64,000 bases of DNA, taken from the NCBI GenBank assembly GCA_001695595.3, contig MBPM02000061.1, positions 124,001-188,000 of the forward strand, read 5' to 3'. The notes below the pieces were generated by a model, which did not search any database, was not told the DNA's origin, and was given only the letters and a program-made list of their open reading frames with translations. The position numbers and the translations under genes are program-made. Shown here one piece after another: positions 55,340 through 64,000 of the stretch (positions within the stretch are counted from its first letter, which is position 1; each line of letters begins with the position of its first letter). This stretch comes from Plasmopara viticola (lineage: Eukaryota > Oomycota > Peronosporomycetes > Peronosporales > Peronosporaceae).

Positions 55340-58250
55340 CTTGAGGACTTAAATATTGTCCAGAAAGGTAAAATATGACAAGAAGTAAAGAAATTAGAGG
55401 TTGGCAATGAAATTTGATCAATCATCAAGTAGCTCAAGGTCCTACTTCTCGAACTGTCTGTTTTTGAATTTAGATTGGAAAAACGAAACGTTTGCTTGAT
55501 ATGAATGTGAAAATCATGCTCTTTGTTGAATCCAAAATCTTGGAAGCTCCGGCCATTGCTATTGTGATGGTGTCTCATTCCACTAATTTCTTAGCTTATC
55601 ACAGTATTTTAAGACTTTCATGTTTTAGAGGTGGCTCAAGGCGCTATGTGAGCTACTGAGGTATACTTCTGCTTAATGAGTTATCTTCTCTGACGGAAGG
55701 TAGTCGCGTGTGAGCTTGAGAGCCTTAAAAAAAAGCAAAGCTGCAAACATTATTACTTTGTAGGCTTGTGTGAGCCTTCCAGCCTAAGACTGTAGACAAA
55801 CAGTTTATTTCTCACGAACAGATGTTTTCAATACCATCATCATGGCTTGTGGAATACACTTTTTTGTGAGACCACAATCTTAACATTTTTAAAAAATGTC
55901 GACCTTACCCCTGAATCTTGGAACCGTCCTTTTCAAATCTAGACTTGATCTACAAATGGTGATAAAAACAATAGTTCTAGTAAAGACACTTTATGGCAAA
56001 CAAGGTCGCTGGATGATTGTCCATCAATAGAATGTACTTTTACGTCTAATGTCGTTGTGGTCCAATTGTGACTGAGACAAAGAGGTTGGTGAAATCGCTT
56101 AATTCTTGACTCTCGTTGAAATTTACGGTGGCTGATCTTTAAAGTGGCGCAATGTCAGCACCAATCAGATCGCGGCCTTTGCGAGTCACAAATCTATCAG
56201 CGCTGCAACCGTTTGGTTCCGTTATAATCTTTTGCCTCAAATGTTAATATTTCAATGCTTTGATAACGAACGCGAATTAAGTCGTTCTCTATGCTGCTTT
56301 TGGCTCTTATTGTGCAAATTGTTTCGCTTGCATCGCTGATAGTGCGCTAAAAGTCGGGGCTAATAGCTTTCTTCTGAGCTGTAAAATGGTTCTTTTAAAT
56401 GAATTCAATAAAAAACTATAACATACGGGAGCTTTATTATGATGTTTGGAAGTCTTTTCACTTTTATGGAATCTTTTTGAGCTGGTGTAGCAAGAAGCTG
56501 TCGAATGCGTCATTCCAACAATCAGACTGTCCATTAAAGAGGGCAAGCAGGTATATCATTTGCTGTGCGGGATTTTGACGGCAGTCAGAAAGCAAGAAAT
56601 TGAGCTTATATTCATGAGGTAGTCGTGCACTAAGATAACGAGAGCTATTGTCAAATATATAAGTTTGCATTAGTACCACCACATTTGCAAATCGTCAAGT
56701 GCAGTAATACTGTGCGAATATGATGATGCTGGTGGACACGATGACCAATAAGCTTTCTTGTACGAGATGCAACCGCTTTTTCAACGGCTCTAGGGATCAC
56801 GCGTGCTCGCATTGAAGTAGGATATTGTAGGTAGCTAAAATATTATCTGAGATCTTGACCTCGCGCACGGTTAGTCTATAACATCATACATTAAGACGAG
56901 TCGGGTGCTCAAAAGTAGGACAGCGCAAACATCAATACATTGATAACTTATTCTTTTCGGTCTTCAGGTGTTTTAGTTCTGAGCCTAACCTCCGACAGTA
57001 CATAGATGCTTTGCCCCTGAAACTAGTACATGTATTACGTCAAGCTGTGACGTACAGCTACAAGCCGTGTATGATTACCTACGCTCGAAGTGGTAGCAAA
57101 TGTCAATGTCTTTGATGCACTTGTCGAAAAGGATGTGTTCGACCAGCTTGACGACGTCTTAATTGACCTTAAGTATCGTAGTAGGATCCCCGCCCGAACA
57201 AATTGTCTCAAGCCAGATCGCCAAATGAGTTACTTTTACCAATACCGTGTAATACATGACACTAAAGCCGTGTGCTGCTAATTAATTTCCCTGCTATTCC
57301 GCGTCAGGTCTTTTCGACGCTGGCATCCGTGTTGTTTGTCTCTTGTTGCTTACAACTTGATGCGATAAATCTCTGCTAATTATATTTTGAACACGTGCTC
57401 AAATACCTGTCTAGCTGAAAGACACGGGTTTGTCGTCTAGCCTGACAAATTGCTGCACTGGAGCTTCGCTTTATCTTAATCCAAGCTCCAGCTTGATCCT
57501 GTTTATAATCTTATTTTGCATTTGCAGTGACTGCTTTGAATCGTAAAGCACGTGCTCGAGATGACAGGCGTAGTCCAAGTGCTCTTTATCTGAAATACAG
57601 TTGTGGAGAAAGCTTAAAAAGGGCCGCTCGTCGGTTTAGGCTTCGGCGACAAGCGGGGCAAAATCGGTGAATGAGGAGGAGTTTCAAATGCTTAGAGCAA
57701 ATTGAGAAGTGTTACTTAATAAAGGGCTCTAACGAATTATATTTTTGCTACGGTCACACTTGCGGCTCTTGGCCATCTCCCGCTACCATCCTTAAAGATT
57801 TTATTCTTCTATACTCCATTTAGCTCTATGCACACCCTAGGTTATTGTCTGGACTTTTAAATTCTAGATCATCAAAGACTTTTCGTACTAAATAATCGTC
57901 TAAACCTGTGGATATGTATCTGTTTTGGTACCACACCATCGATCGAAAAAGTAAGTTGGTACAGTCCATTCGTAACGACGTATCGGTTTTTCAACTTCGT
58001 AATTTTACTCGACCTCAATTAAATCACCTTCTTTCGGCTTAAGCTGAGTTCGTAAGACCAACTTGTAAATATATCCCACTTCATCCGACCAAATATAGTT
58101 TTCAGCGCTTAGACGAATGCAAGCATCTGGTGTATACGACAAAAGTTTCAAGTAGCGAATTTCAGCCCATTTGGGTTGATGCTATTAATCTCAAGACATT
58201 CTGGAACTTATTTAAATAAAAAAAAAACCTTTCAAATATCAAGCAAGACT
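55340..58250. other. AT-rich region between CRN-A and CRN-B, right part
   Basis: No supported gene. It holds repeat copy 2 of the 12,945 family at 57,085-57,200. The remaining sequence has only short frames. Confidence 0.4.
57085..57200 (+). repeat. diverged repeat pair, copy 2
   Basis: Partner of 12,945-13,090. The frame here runs 63 codons from 57,090 (VANVNVFDALVEKDVFDQL) before a stop. Confidence 0.4.
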
Positions 58251-58416
58251 ATTTTTTTGTTTAAACTCTCGTCTCGAGCTCTTTGAATTCATTGCATCAT
58301 CATTTCGAACACTTTGTCAAGATCAAAATCATTTGTGTTTTATGTCGACGACGAAACAACGTTCTGGTATGCCATAAAAGTAAGTTGATGCTAATGAAGA
58401 CTTGGACCATTTTCAC

Positions 58417-60159
58417 TCATTCCACCGGTTCGGGATATGGAATAAGGATTGCAAACTGCTCGATGGTTTCAAGTGACTTTTTGGTGAAAGTTTTGTAGAC
58501 GAGTGGTGAAAGCAAAAAAAAGAGTCGAAAGCCATTCGGACCCAATTTCGTCAACTCATCTACCACTTCACCATTGAGGTCATGCGTTTCTCCCACAGTC
58601 ATCTGGAATCCACCAAACTGCGGTATCCACGCATCAAGAGCAGTATCCTTCGATGCCCGAGGCACGTACAGTTGACTTGCATGATGACCGACTTCCACCC
58701 GCTCCGCGATTTGCCGAGGCTGCAAGGACGGCGGAATCTCGATTGTTTCATCGCCATGTTTGCGTTTAATCGTCTTGCGCATTTGCATGTCAGCGCTAGA
58801 CAAGAGCTTTCGATACACGAAAGTCCCACCTTGCTCCAACAGATTCATGGAGTAAGACTCCAAGATGTATCGGCATAGCGAAGTTGCCAGATGTGTTTTG
58901 TAGCACGAATTGAGGAGGTTTTTCATTCTCGTGCGTTCCGATTTCCACTTTGATCGAGCAATCACTTGCACAGCCTGTTGTGATGCATAGATAACTTCAA
59001 GTTCTCGATACGGTTCTCGGCTATGGAGATAAATCAAAGTCTGGGCGACCTGAGAGAAATCAGAGTAGATGGACACCATTATAATGCATTCATCAAGGGA
59101 ACACGTGTTGCACGCGGACATCAGCAAAGTCTTGGGGTCTGTTCCAATGTCTTGCAGCACCACGCGAGGCACACCACCGAGACACTCGAATCGGTGTTGC
59201 CACACAGCTGCAGCCTGTGGATACAAGGGTGCAATTGTTGCAAGTTCCTCTTTTGACCACACTGGCATGCAGAAAACATCAGGAGGTGGAGCAAGCTTCA
59301 AAAATCTACTGACATAGTCCTGCTCCAGTGTGCTTGCCAAAAGAATGGAACAACGCATGTAGGGAAGTCCAGGAATACGAGCCGGGTTTTGTGAATCGAC
59401 AAGGCACCACAGATCAGGAGACCAGAATTCTTCATTGCATGGAGATGGCAACCGCTTTACCTCCCACATAGTAATGCCATCGAAATAGATGGGCGGTTTT
59501 CTTGTGATGAACAGCACTCGCTTCTTGTCTTTGATTAATCGCCACATGACATAGTAGACGAACACTGACTTGCCAATCCCGGGTGTGCCCGTAACTATAA
59601 CATACTTCTCGCAATTTAGATCCTGTTTTGACAGTGCCTGGGCTGCAATAGACGTATACGAAGGACGAATGTAGAGCTTTTGTTGCCTCGTCAGCAGCAG
59701 CAATGATGAAAAATGGAGCCAATCGCCAACTTGGTCAACAGCAGCGAATTGTGTAAAGAATGGATCACCACATTGGTAAAAACATCCGTCTCGAAAGAAA
59801 GCTAGAGCCGAACTTCGTTGCTTCGGAACCACCACGAGCACATGAACGACGTCTTTCTCTATCGAAACACCACCGAAGAGAGTCGGCTCGCTAAGCTTCC
59901 ATGACGCACGCAAGTTCAAATACGATGACGTATCAATTTTTCTCTGAAGCAACGTGTCTGAATTTTTGCAATCGATTAGCCATGCGCCGTCCGCCGTCTT
60001 GGCCAGGAAGAGCTGCAGCTTGTCGGGATTGCCCTTGATTGTATCAGGCTTTTTCGCTTTGATCACTTTCTTCAAATCTCCCACCGTCACGATCTCATTA
60101 ATGTCCACAGGAAAAGCACTTCCAGCTGCACCAACGATCGCACACGAAAGGGTCACCAT
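58417..60159 (-). CDS. Crinkler (CRN) effector, NTPase plus REase-fold type (CRN-B)
   Basis: An intact 580-residue CRN, the near-twin of CRN-A on the opposite strand. LFLAK is at 50-54, HVLVVVP at 106-112, P-loop GTPGIGKS at 191-198, and Walker B LWCLVDS with the Asp at 255 kept. WSKEEL, LGGVPRVVLQD, IKRKHGDE and DAWIPQFGGFQMTVG complete the same domain order. Differences from CRN-A are spread along the protein and mostly conservative (KVDAS/KIDTS, QTF/LAF, FMKL/FLKL), as expected of two functional copies. The NLS-like patch has Arg to His (KRKH). In other oomycetes CRNs of this build act in the host nucleus. Confidence 0.92.
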   Translation of the reverse strand: MVTLSCAIVGAAGSAFPVDINEIVTVGDLKKVIKAKKPDTIKGNPDKLQLFLAKTADGAWLIDCKNSDTLLQRKIDTSSYLNLRASWKLSEPTLFGGVSIEKDVVHVLVVVPKQRSSALAFFRDGCFYQCGDPFFTQFAAVDQVGDWLHFSSLLLLTRQQKLYIRPSYTSIAAQALSKQDLNCEKYVIVTGTPGIGKSVFVYYVMWRLIKDKKRVLFITRKPPIYFDGITMWEVKRLPSPCNEEFWSPDLWCLVDSQNPARIPGLPYMRCSILLASTLEQDYVSRFLKLAPPPDVFCMPVWSKEELATIAPLYPQAAAVWQHRFECLGGVPRVVLQDIGTDPKTLLMSACNTCSLDECIIMVSIYSDFSQVAQTLIYLHSREPYRELEVIYASQQAVQVIARSKWKSERTRMKNLLNSCYKTHLATSLCRYILESYSMNLLEQGGTFVYRKLLSSADMQMRKTIKRKHGDETIEIPPSLQPRQIAERVEVGHHASQLYVPRASKDTALDAWIPQFGGFQMTVGETHDLNGEVVDELTKLGPNGFRLFFLLSPLVYKTFTKKSLETIEQFAILIPYPEPVE

Positions 60160-60190
60160 TAGTCGTCAGATTCTAGACTAGGAGAATTTC

Positions 60191-60210
60191 TGGCGTACTT
60201 AAGCGAAAAT
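60191..60210 (-). promoter_or_regulatory. conserved CRN upstream motif (CRN-B)
   Basis: On the minus strand ATTTTCGCTTAAGTACGCCA, 32-51 bases before the ATG; the same position and nearly the same sequence as in CRN-A. Confidence 0.55.
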
Positions 60211-60569
60211 GCAAACGTGTCATAGTCTTTCAATCATGTGATGCCACAATTGTCAATTTCAAATTTTAACATTACCAGAGTTATTTTCTTCAACCCGTAA
60301 CTATCGAGTTCCGCTCCTTTCATGGAAACTCACTAAACAAGGCTTTAAAAGATCTATGGTACAATCGGAGTCAACAGAAGCAACTATCAACCGAGTTGGT
60401 AAGGCGGTATCGATCCCAATGTGATGCACAACGAAAAAAGCAGACTTCGTGGAGTGGGATAGTATTAAGCTTAATCACAAAAACTTATCGATGATCCTAT
60501 TTTGAACAACCTATCGGATAAAGCTGGTCTTTCAGTGCTGTAGCCAAATTTAAGCCGCAGAAAAGTCCT

Positions 60570-60830
60570 TTTTGGTTCGAGTCATGGATCAGGTTGAGTA
60601 CCTGCGGATTTTATTTATCGTGCTGACGTGTAGTACAAGCGCAAATTTTTTTTTGAACCCAATGAGCATATTGTTTAATGACCAAAATGGTATAATGAAT
60701 TTGAGGCTCAATTGCTAGCGCACTGCCCGTAATGATAAGATGGCGTTTACGGCTTAGGATGGGCTGGACGTCATTAAACTAAAACTGTTTTTGTAGCGAT
60801 TATCTTGCCAGTGTTGGAATATGTTTCCCT
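60570..60830 (+). repeat. diverged direct repeat, copy 2
   Basis: Partner of 50,700-50,970. The frame is broken by stops here (LNPMSILFNDQNG, then MNLRLNC and a stop). Confidence 0.45.
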
Positions 60831-62912
60831 TGATAAATCAAAAATCTGTACCGACGAAAAAAAATGTTGCGCATTCCTTTTCTTCAAATCTAGTTTCATA
60901 GATATAAATTATAGTGCGCCAACAATTCCTTCCACTCTTTTAATGAAAGTCTGCGACCGGAGTCAACTTGGATAAATGATCCGAGTCAAATAAAGTCGGG
61001 TGGTAGTAACCCTCAAATTGAACTGGAGGTGCTAACTGACTGAAGCGATGCTTATTCTGTTGTGAAATTTGTTGACGCTGCCATTGATGCTGCTTCACGA
61101 ATAAGTTATGGTTCCGTAATTGTGAGACCATCTACTATTGACATTACTGTTGAGACAAACTTTTGTCGAGTTGCGCCCTGAAGTAGCTTTTACCTCATTA
61201 TCAAGACTGAAAATGCACAAACAACTCGTAAAATCCACATACTGCGCATCAAGTTCGTTACTTGTGCCATGCAATTAAGACAATACAAATCAAACTCATC
61301 GTATTTCTTTGGTATTTCCAAACAGATCTTTCATATTGTTAAGCTCTTCGACCTAGGATTTTCCGTTAGAGGTTTTTGGAGTATATGTTGTCAAATTGCA
61401 TGAACTATTTTGTTGGGTCGACAAAGCTCCATTAAGTGTATATCGTCACGACAGAAAGAAATGCACCAATATTTATATTTCAAGTAGTCGAGTGAAATGA
61501 TCACTTGCCAGTCATCAGTTGCTGGAATTTTAGTAATATCGGAGCGACTGTTCATGGTGTACCGAAAGTCTCGGGTATGCAGATATCATCACTAATGTTA
61601 ACACCAAAGCCAAGAATTACGAAAGTTAATATGCGTAACTAAAGCTTTGAAGAGCGCGCATACGCTAAAAGGATAAACCGAGTTGCTTTGAAAGAGTGGC
61701 AAGAGGCACAACGCTCCTGCATTGGGGCTCAAATTGGAATTGCAGCCAAAACTGACAACTGTCGATCTACACGCATAAACTTCTTTACAATATAATGTTT
61801 AAAGCAGCAAGAAGCACACCGGAGCCCGAACCAAGATCCGCTGGGTGAGAGCTAGCTATCCTACTCGTCTTTACTAAATGGGAAGGCTGAAAGGTTCTGA
61901 CAAATAGATCGTCACGTTAAAACTCTTACAATCATGCACGCGCTTCTTGAAATAGCGCACACAAGCTAGCAAAATAAAGAAAAATCCCGGGAGAAACAAA
62001 ATGTTTCCGCTCCGGGACTCATATCAGCAATCCTACCCGCCTAGACTACACGTAAAGGCTGAGTTGTACAAAGAGATGAACTGCTTCATGAGCACGTGTA
62101 CAACTATCGCACGTACGCAGAGCTACGCGGATCGAAAAAAGTTGATTTACTATTCTACTCAAGTCATATTTAGATGTGCTTAGGAGTTGATGACACGTTT
62201 TCATCATCAATGGTCTTATTGATAACACGTATAAATGAGTAAGTGGCTCTGTATTACCAATTGCTCGCTTCTATGCTTACTCTAGATGCCCAAGTAGGTA
62301 CTAGCCTAAAATTTTACGAGCGCACCATGCTCTGCGCTCTACACTCCTTCAGTTTAGCCCAATGCTGTACGTATGAACCTTGACAATGCGGTAGTCAATA
62401 CATTATTAAACGACATTTGATTTCATTATACCATTGTGGTATGTCTAATTTTGTGTCTGTGGGAAGACTGCAAAGGAAGATAAATCGATTCTGCTTTTTT
62501 TCTCATTTTTGACGTATATTCTTTGCCTATATAAATGCCGCCTCTATCTCGAGTACATTGATGTCAATCTACGAAGCAAGACACAACGAAAGACTCTGCG
62601 TCACGTGAGCCATGCAGAGCTCCACGAATTTACCAAAGTAGGGACCGTCCATTCACATCAATTTTACCGCTTAAAGTGAAGCTATGTAATTACCAAGCTA
62701 TTTAAAATGTATGCTTGATAGCTAATAGATGGTAAGAAAATGCAAAGCTCATACAGCAGCAGAAGCTCCTCGGACTCACGGTACAGATAAAACGCGGCTG
62801 TAACGTACAAAAAAATAGATCAGTTGAGTTTTTTCATGTCAGAGGAAGTAACTTCCTTACCTTTAAGATAGAGCAGAGGAGGAAACCAGCGATATCGATT
62901 GCAGCAAGAAGT
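60831..62912. other. AT-rich spacer before the LWY effector
   Basis: No supported gene. A 63-codon Gln-rich frame at 60,940-61,131 (minus) is the only compositionally unusual stretch. The right end contains the 3' flank of the effector gene. Confidence 0.4.
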
Positions 62913-64000
62913 TTATCCCATTAAAAACTTAAAGTAGCTGGCAATCACATTCTCATAGGAACGCAAACGTGGATCACTCGGGCTTAAATCCTTCAGAAGT
63001 GCTCTCAATTGAATGAGACTCACTGACTGCTCATTCAAAGCCTTGAAGATCTCATTTAACGCATCAACGACGACGTCCTTGACACTATCGGTTTTCTTGA
63101 GATTGTCAAGAAGTGCAGCACCGTTGAAAAGAGACTTTACACTCTTGTCCGGAGCCAAGGAGTCAATCACATCATCCATTAAATGCCGGTTGTGATTCTT
63201 ATGGTACAAGCTAGCAAATTCGAGCCACTGAACAAAGTTGGGCAGCTGCTCTTGAGCCGGAATATCCGCTTTGATTACAAGTGCGTAAACTTCCTTCGGT
63301 AACTTATTCTCCTCAAGCCATAACGCATTCTTTTGTCCCCGCATAGCTGTCAGCAACTGATCCGCATACGTGGTCAAGCCCGTCGTTTCACGAATGGATG
63401 TGAATAGCTGCACGAGTTCATCCAGGGATTTTCTTCCCTTCAGCACGTCCAGTATCCTACTGTCAAAATCCACACTATCATTCATATTGTGCTTTGTTTT
63501 ATAGAGTTGGCAGTACCGAAGCCATTGGAGAAGAGTCGCATCTTTTCTAGAGACCAGGACCCGCAGCTTGTTAAAGACAGCTTCGGGAGTATTCTCGTCC
63601 TTCTCCAGCATAGCGCGCAATTGAAAGTCTTGCTTGACAACGTCCTTCATGCTGCTACTAAAAGTCTTAAGATCAGCATCTTCTTCAGCCCTATTAAAGA
63701 GGCGAGCCAAATCCTTCTCATGCACCCCGTTGATACTCAGCAGCAAGTCGAGCGCCTCATAGCGATGCTCCGGAGTGTCGCTGGAACCTTGCTCACGTCC
63801 ATGCGTATCGAAATACTTGAGCCATGTAATAATTCGATCGTCTTTGAGATCCGCCATTGTAAAATGCAATTTGGTGAAAAGGTCGCGAGGCGGCGGCCAT
63901 GTGTTGAGCTGCTCTCTACTGTTTGGCTGAAAGGTCTCGGGTGACAGCACACTTAAAAAATAAGACAATTGTTCATTCGAACTTGATTCTGTTTTCTCCA
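62913..64000 (-). CDS. LWY-repeat secreted effector, N-terminus beyond the window (partial)
   Basis: A minus-strand frame open to the window edge with about 361 codons visible; no ATG lies in frame between the edge and the first repeat, so the start (signal peptide and RXLR-dEER region, if present) is outside. At least three tandem units of about 100 residues each place a Trp and Tyr/Phe in the same setting: IITWLKYFDTH, LLQWLRYCQLYKTK and FVQWLEFASLYHKNH. Each is preceded by a P-x2-[VL][FY] helix start (PRDLF, PEAVF, PKEVY). This is the L-WY-LWY helical-bundle fold of Phytophthora effectors such as the PSR2 class. There are only a few cysteines and no transmembrane segment. The protein ends YFKFLMG. 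Such effectors act inside plant cells, often as modular scaffolds; the target cannot be inferred. A relic fragment of a relative sits at 46,990-47,155. Confidence 0.85.
   Translation of the reverse strand, partial: EKTESSSNEQLSYFLSVLSPETFQPNSREQLNTWPPPRDLFTKLHFTMADLKDDRIITWLKYFDTHGREQGSSDTPEHRYEALDLLLSINGVHEKDLARLFNRAEEDADLKTFSSSMKDVVKQDFQLRAMLEKDENTPEAVFNKLRVLVSRKDATLLQWLRYCQLYKTKHNMNDSVDFDSRILDVLKGRKSLDELVQLFTSIRETTGLTTYADQLLTAMRGQKNALWLEENKLPKEVYALVIKADIPAQEQLPNFVQWLEFASLYHKNHNRHLMDDVIDSLAPDKSVKSLFNGAALLDNLKKTDSVKDVVVDALNEIFKALNEQSVSLIQLRALLKDLSPSDPRLRSYENVIASYFKFLMG

Larger units (their letters stand above)
58255..60245 (-). repeat. inverted duplication, arm B (CRN-B unit)
   Basis: Opposite-strand counterpart of 48,150-50,135, separated from it by about 8.1 kb. 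Similarity ends abruptly beyond both flanks. Confidence 0.85.

Noticed and set aside
1..64000. CRISPR array, rRNA operon or bacterial operon signals
   Set aside because: No regularly spaced direct repeats, rRNA-like sequence or Shine-Dalgarno-led gene strings; introns and gene families are eukaryotic.

Overview
The window looks like nuclear DNA of an oomycete, most likely a Phytophthora or downy-mildew relative (Peronosporales). The evidence is the gene content: three full-length Crinkler (CRN) effector genes with LFLAK-type headers, the C-terminal part of an LWY-repeat host-directed effector, an AA17-type oomycete lytic polysaccharide monooxygenase (LPMO), a repeated-zinc-finger WRKY19-like protein, an FYVE-related protein and decayed Ty3/Gypsy, LINE-like and tRNA-like elements. 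Introns are short (about 57-110 nt) with GT..AG ends. The species cannot be fixed from this window.

Layout. 1-4.4 kb: AT-rich, no gene seen, one diverged dispersed repeat and a 28-bp perfect palindrome. 4.4-8.8 kb: an AA17 locus with one intact secreted gene (minus, ends at 4,884) and three relics (4.45 kb plus; 7.0-7.5 kb minus; 8.5-8.75 kb minus). 8.8-17.9 kb: AT-rich, with a probably decayed two-exon gene at 14.8-15.35 kb, a degenerate AT-rich tandem repeat at 16.5 kb and a doubtful 214-codon frame. 17.96-19.34 kb: a four-exon WRKY19-like zinc-finger gene. 19.4-29 kb: gene-poor, with LINE reverse-transcriptase, tRNA-like and Gypsy-protease relics. 29.1-39.1 kb: a compact, GC-richer housekeeping island of six genes (SANT-like protein, NUFIP1-like protein, AP-2 sigma, beta-prime COP, a profilin-like protein, an FYVE-related protein). 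Several are spliced, and two begin with an ATG that stands alone in its exon. 39.1-44.1 kb: gene-poor, ending in a broken Ty3/Gypsy pol. 44.9-60.2 kb: the CRN locus, with CRN-C (minus), a CRN relic, CRN-A (plus) and CRN-B (minus); A and B form an inverted duplication. 62.9 kb to the edge: the C-terminal part of an LWY effector whose start lies outside the window.

How the genes fit together. The island encodes core functions: COPI retrograde transport (beta-prime COP), AP-2 endocytic adaptor (sigma), probable snoRNP assembly (NUFIP1-like), probable actin regulation (profilin-like) and a lipid/endosome-related zinc finger. The two coat genes are divergent and share a 191-bp promoter. Around the island are fast-evolving, AT-rich, transposon-littered regions carrying infection-related families: AA17 at one end, CRN and LWY effectors at the other. 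In both effector regions intact copies lie beside relics, consistent with birth-and-death evolution. A fragment of an LWY-type gene sits directly downstream of a CRN-type 5' flank at 47 kb, which suggests exchange of upstream sequence between the two effector classes.
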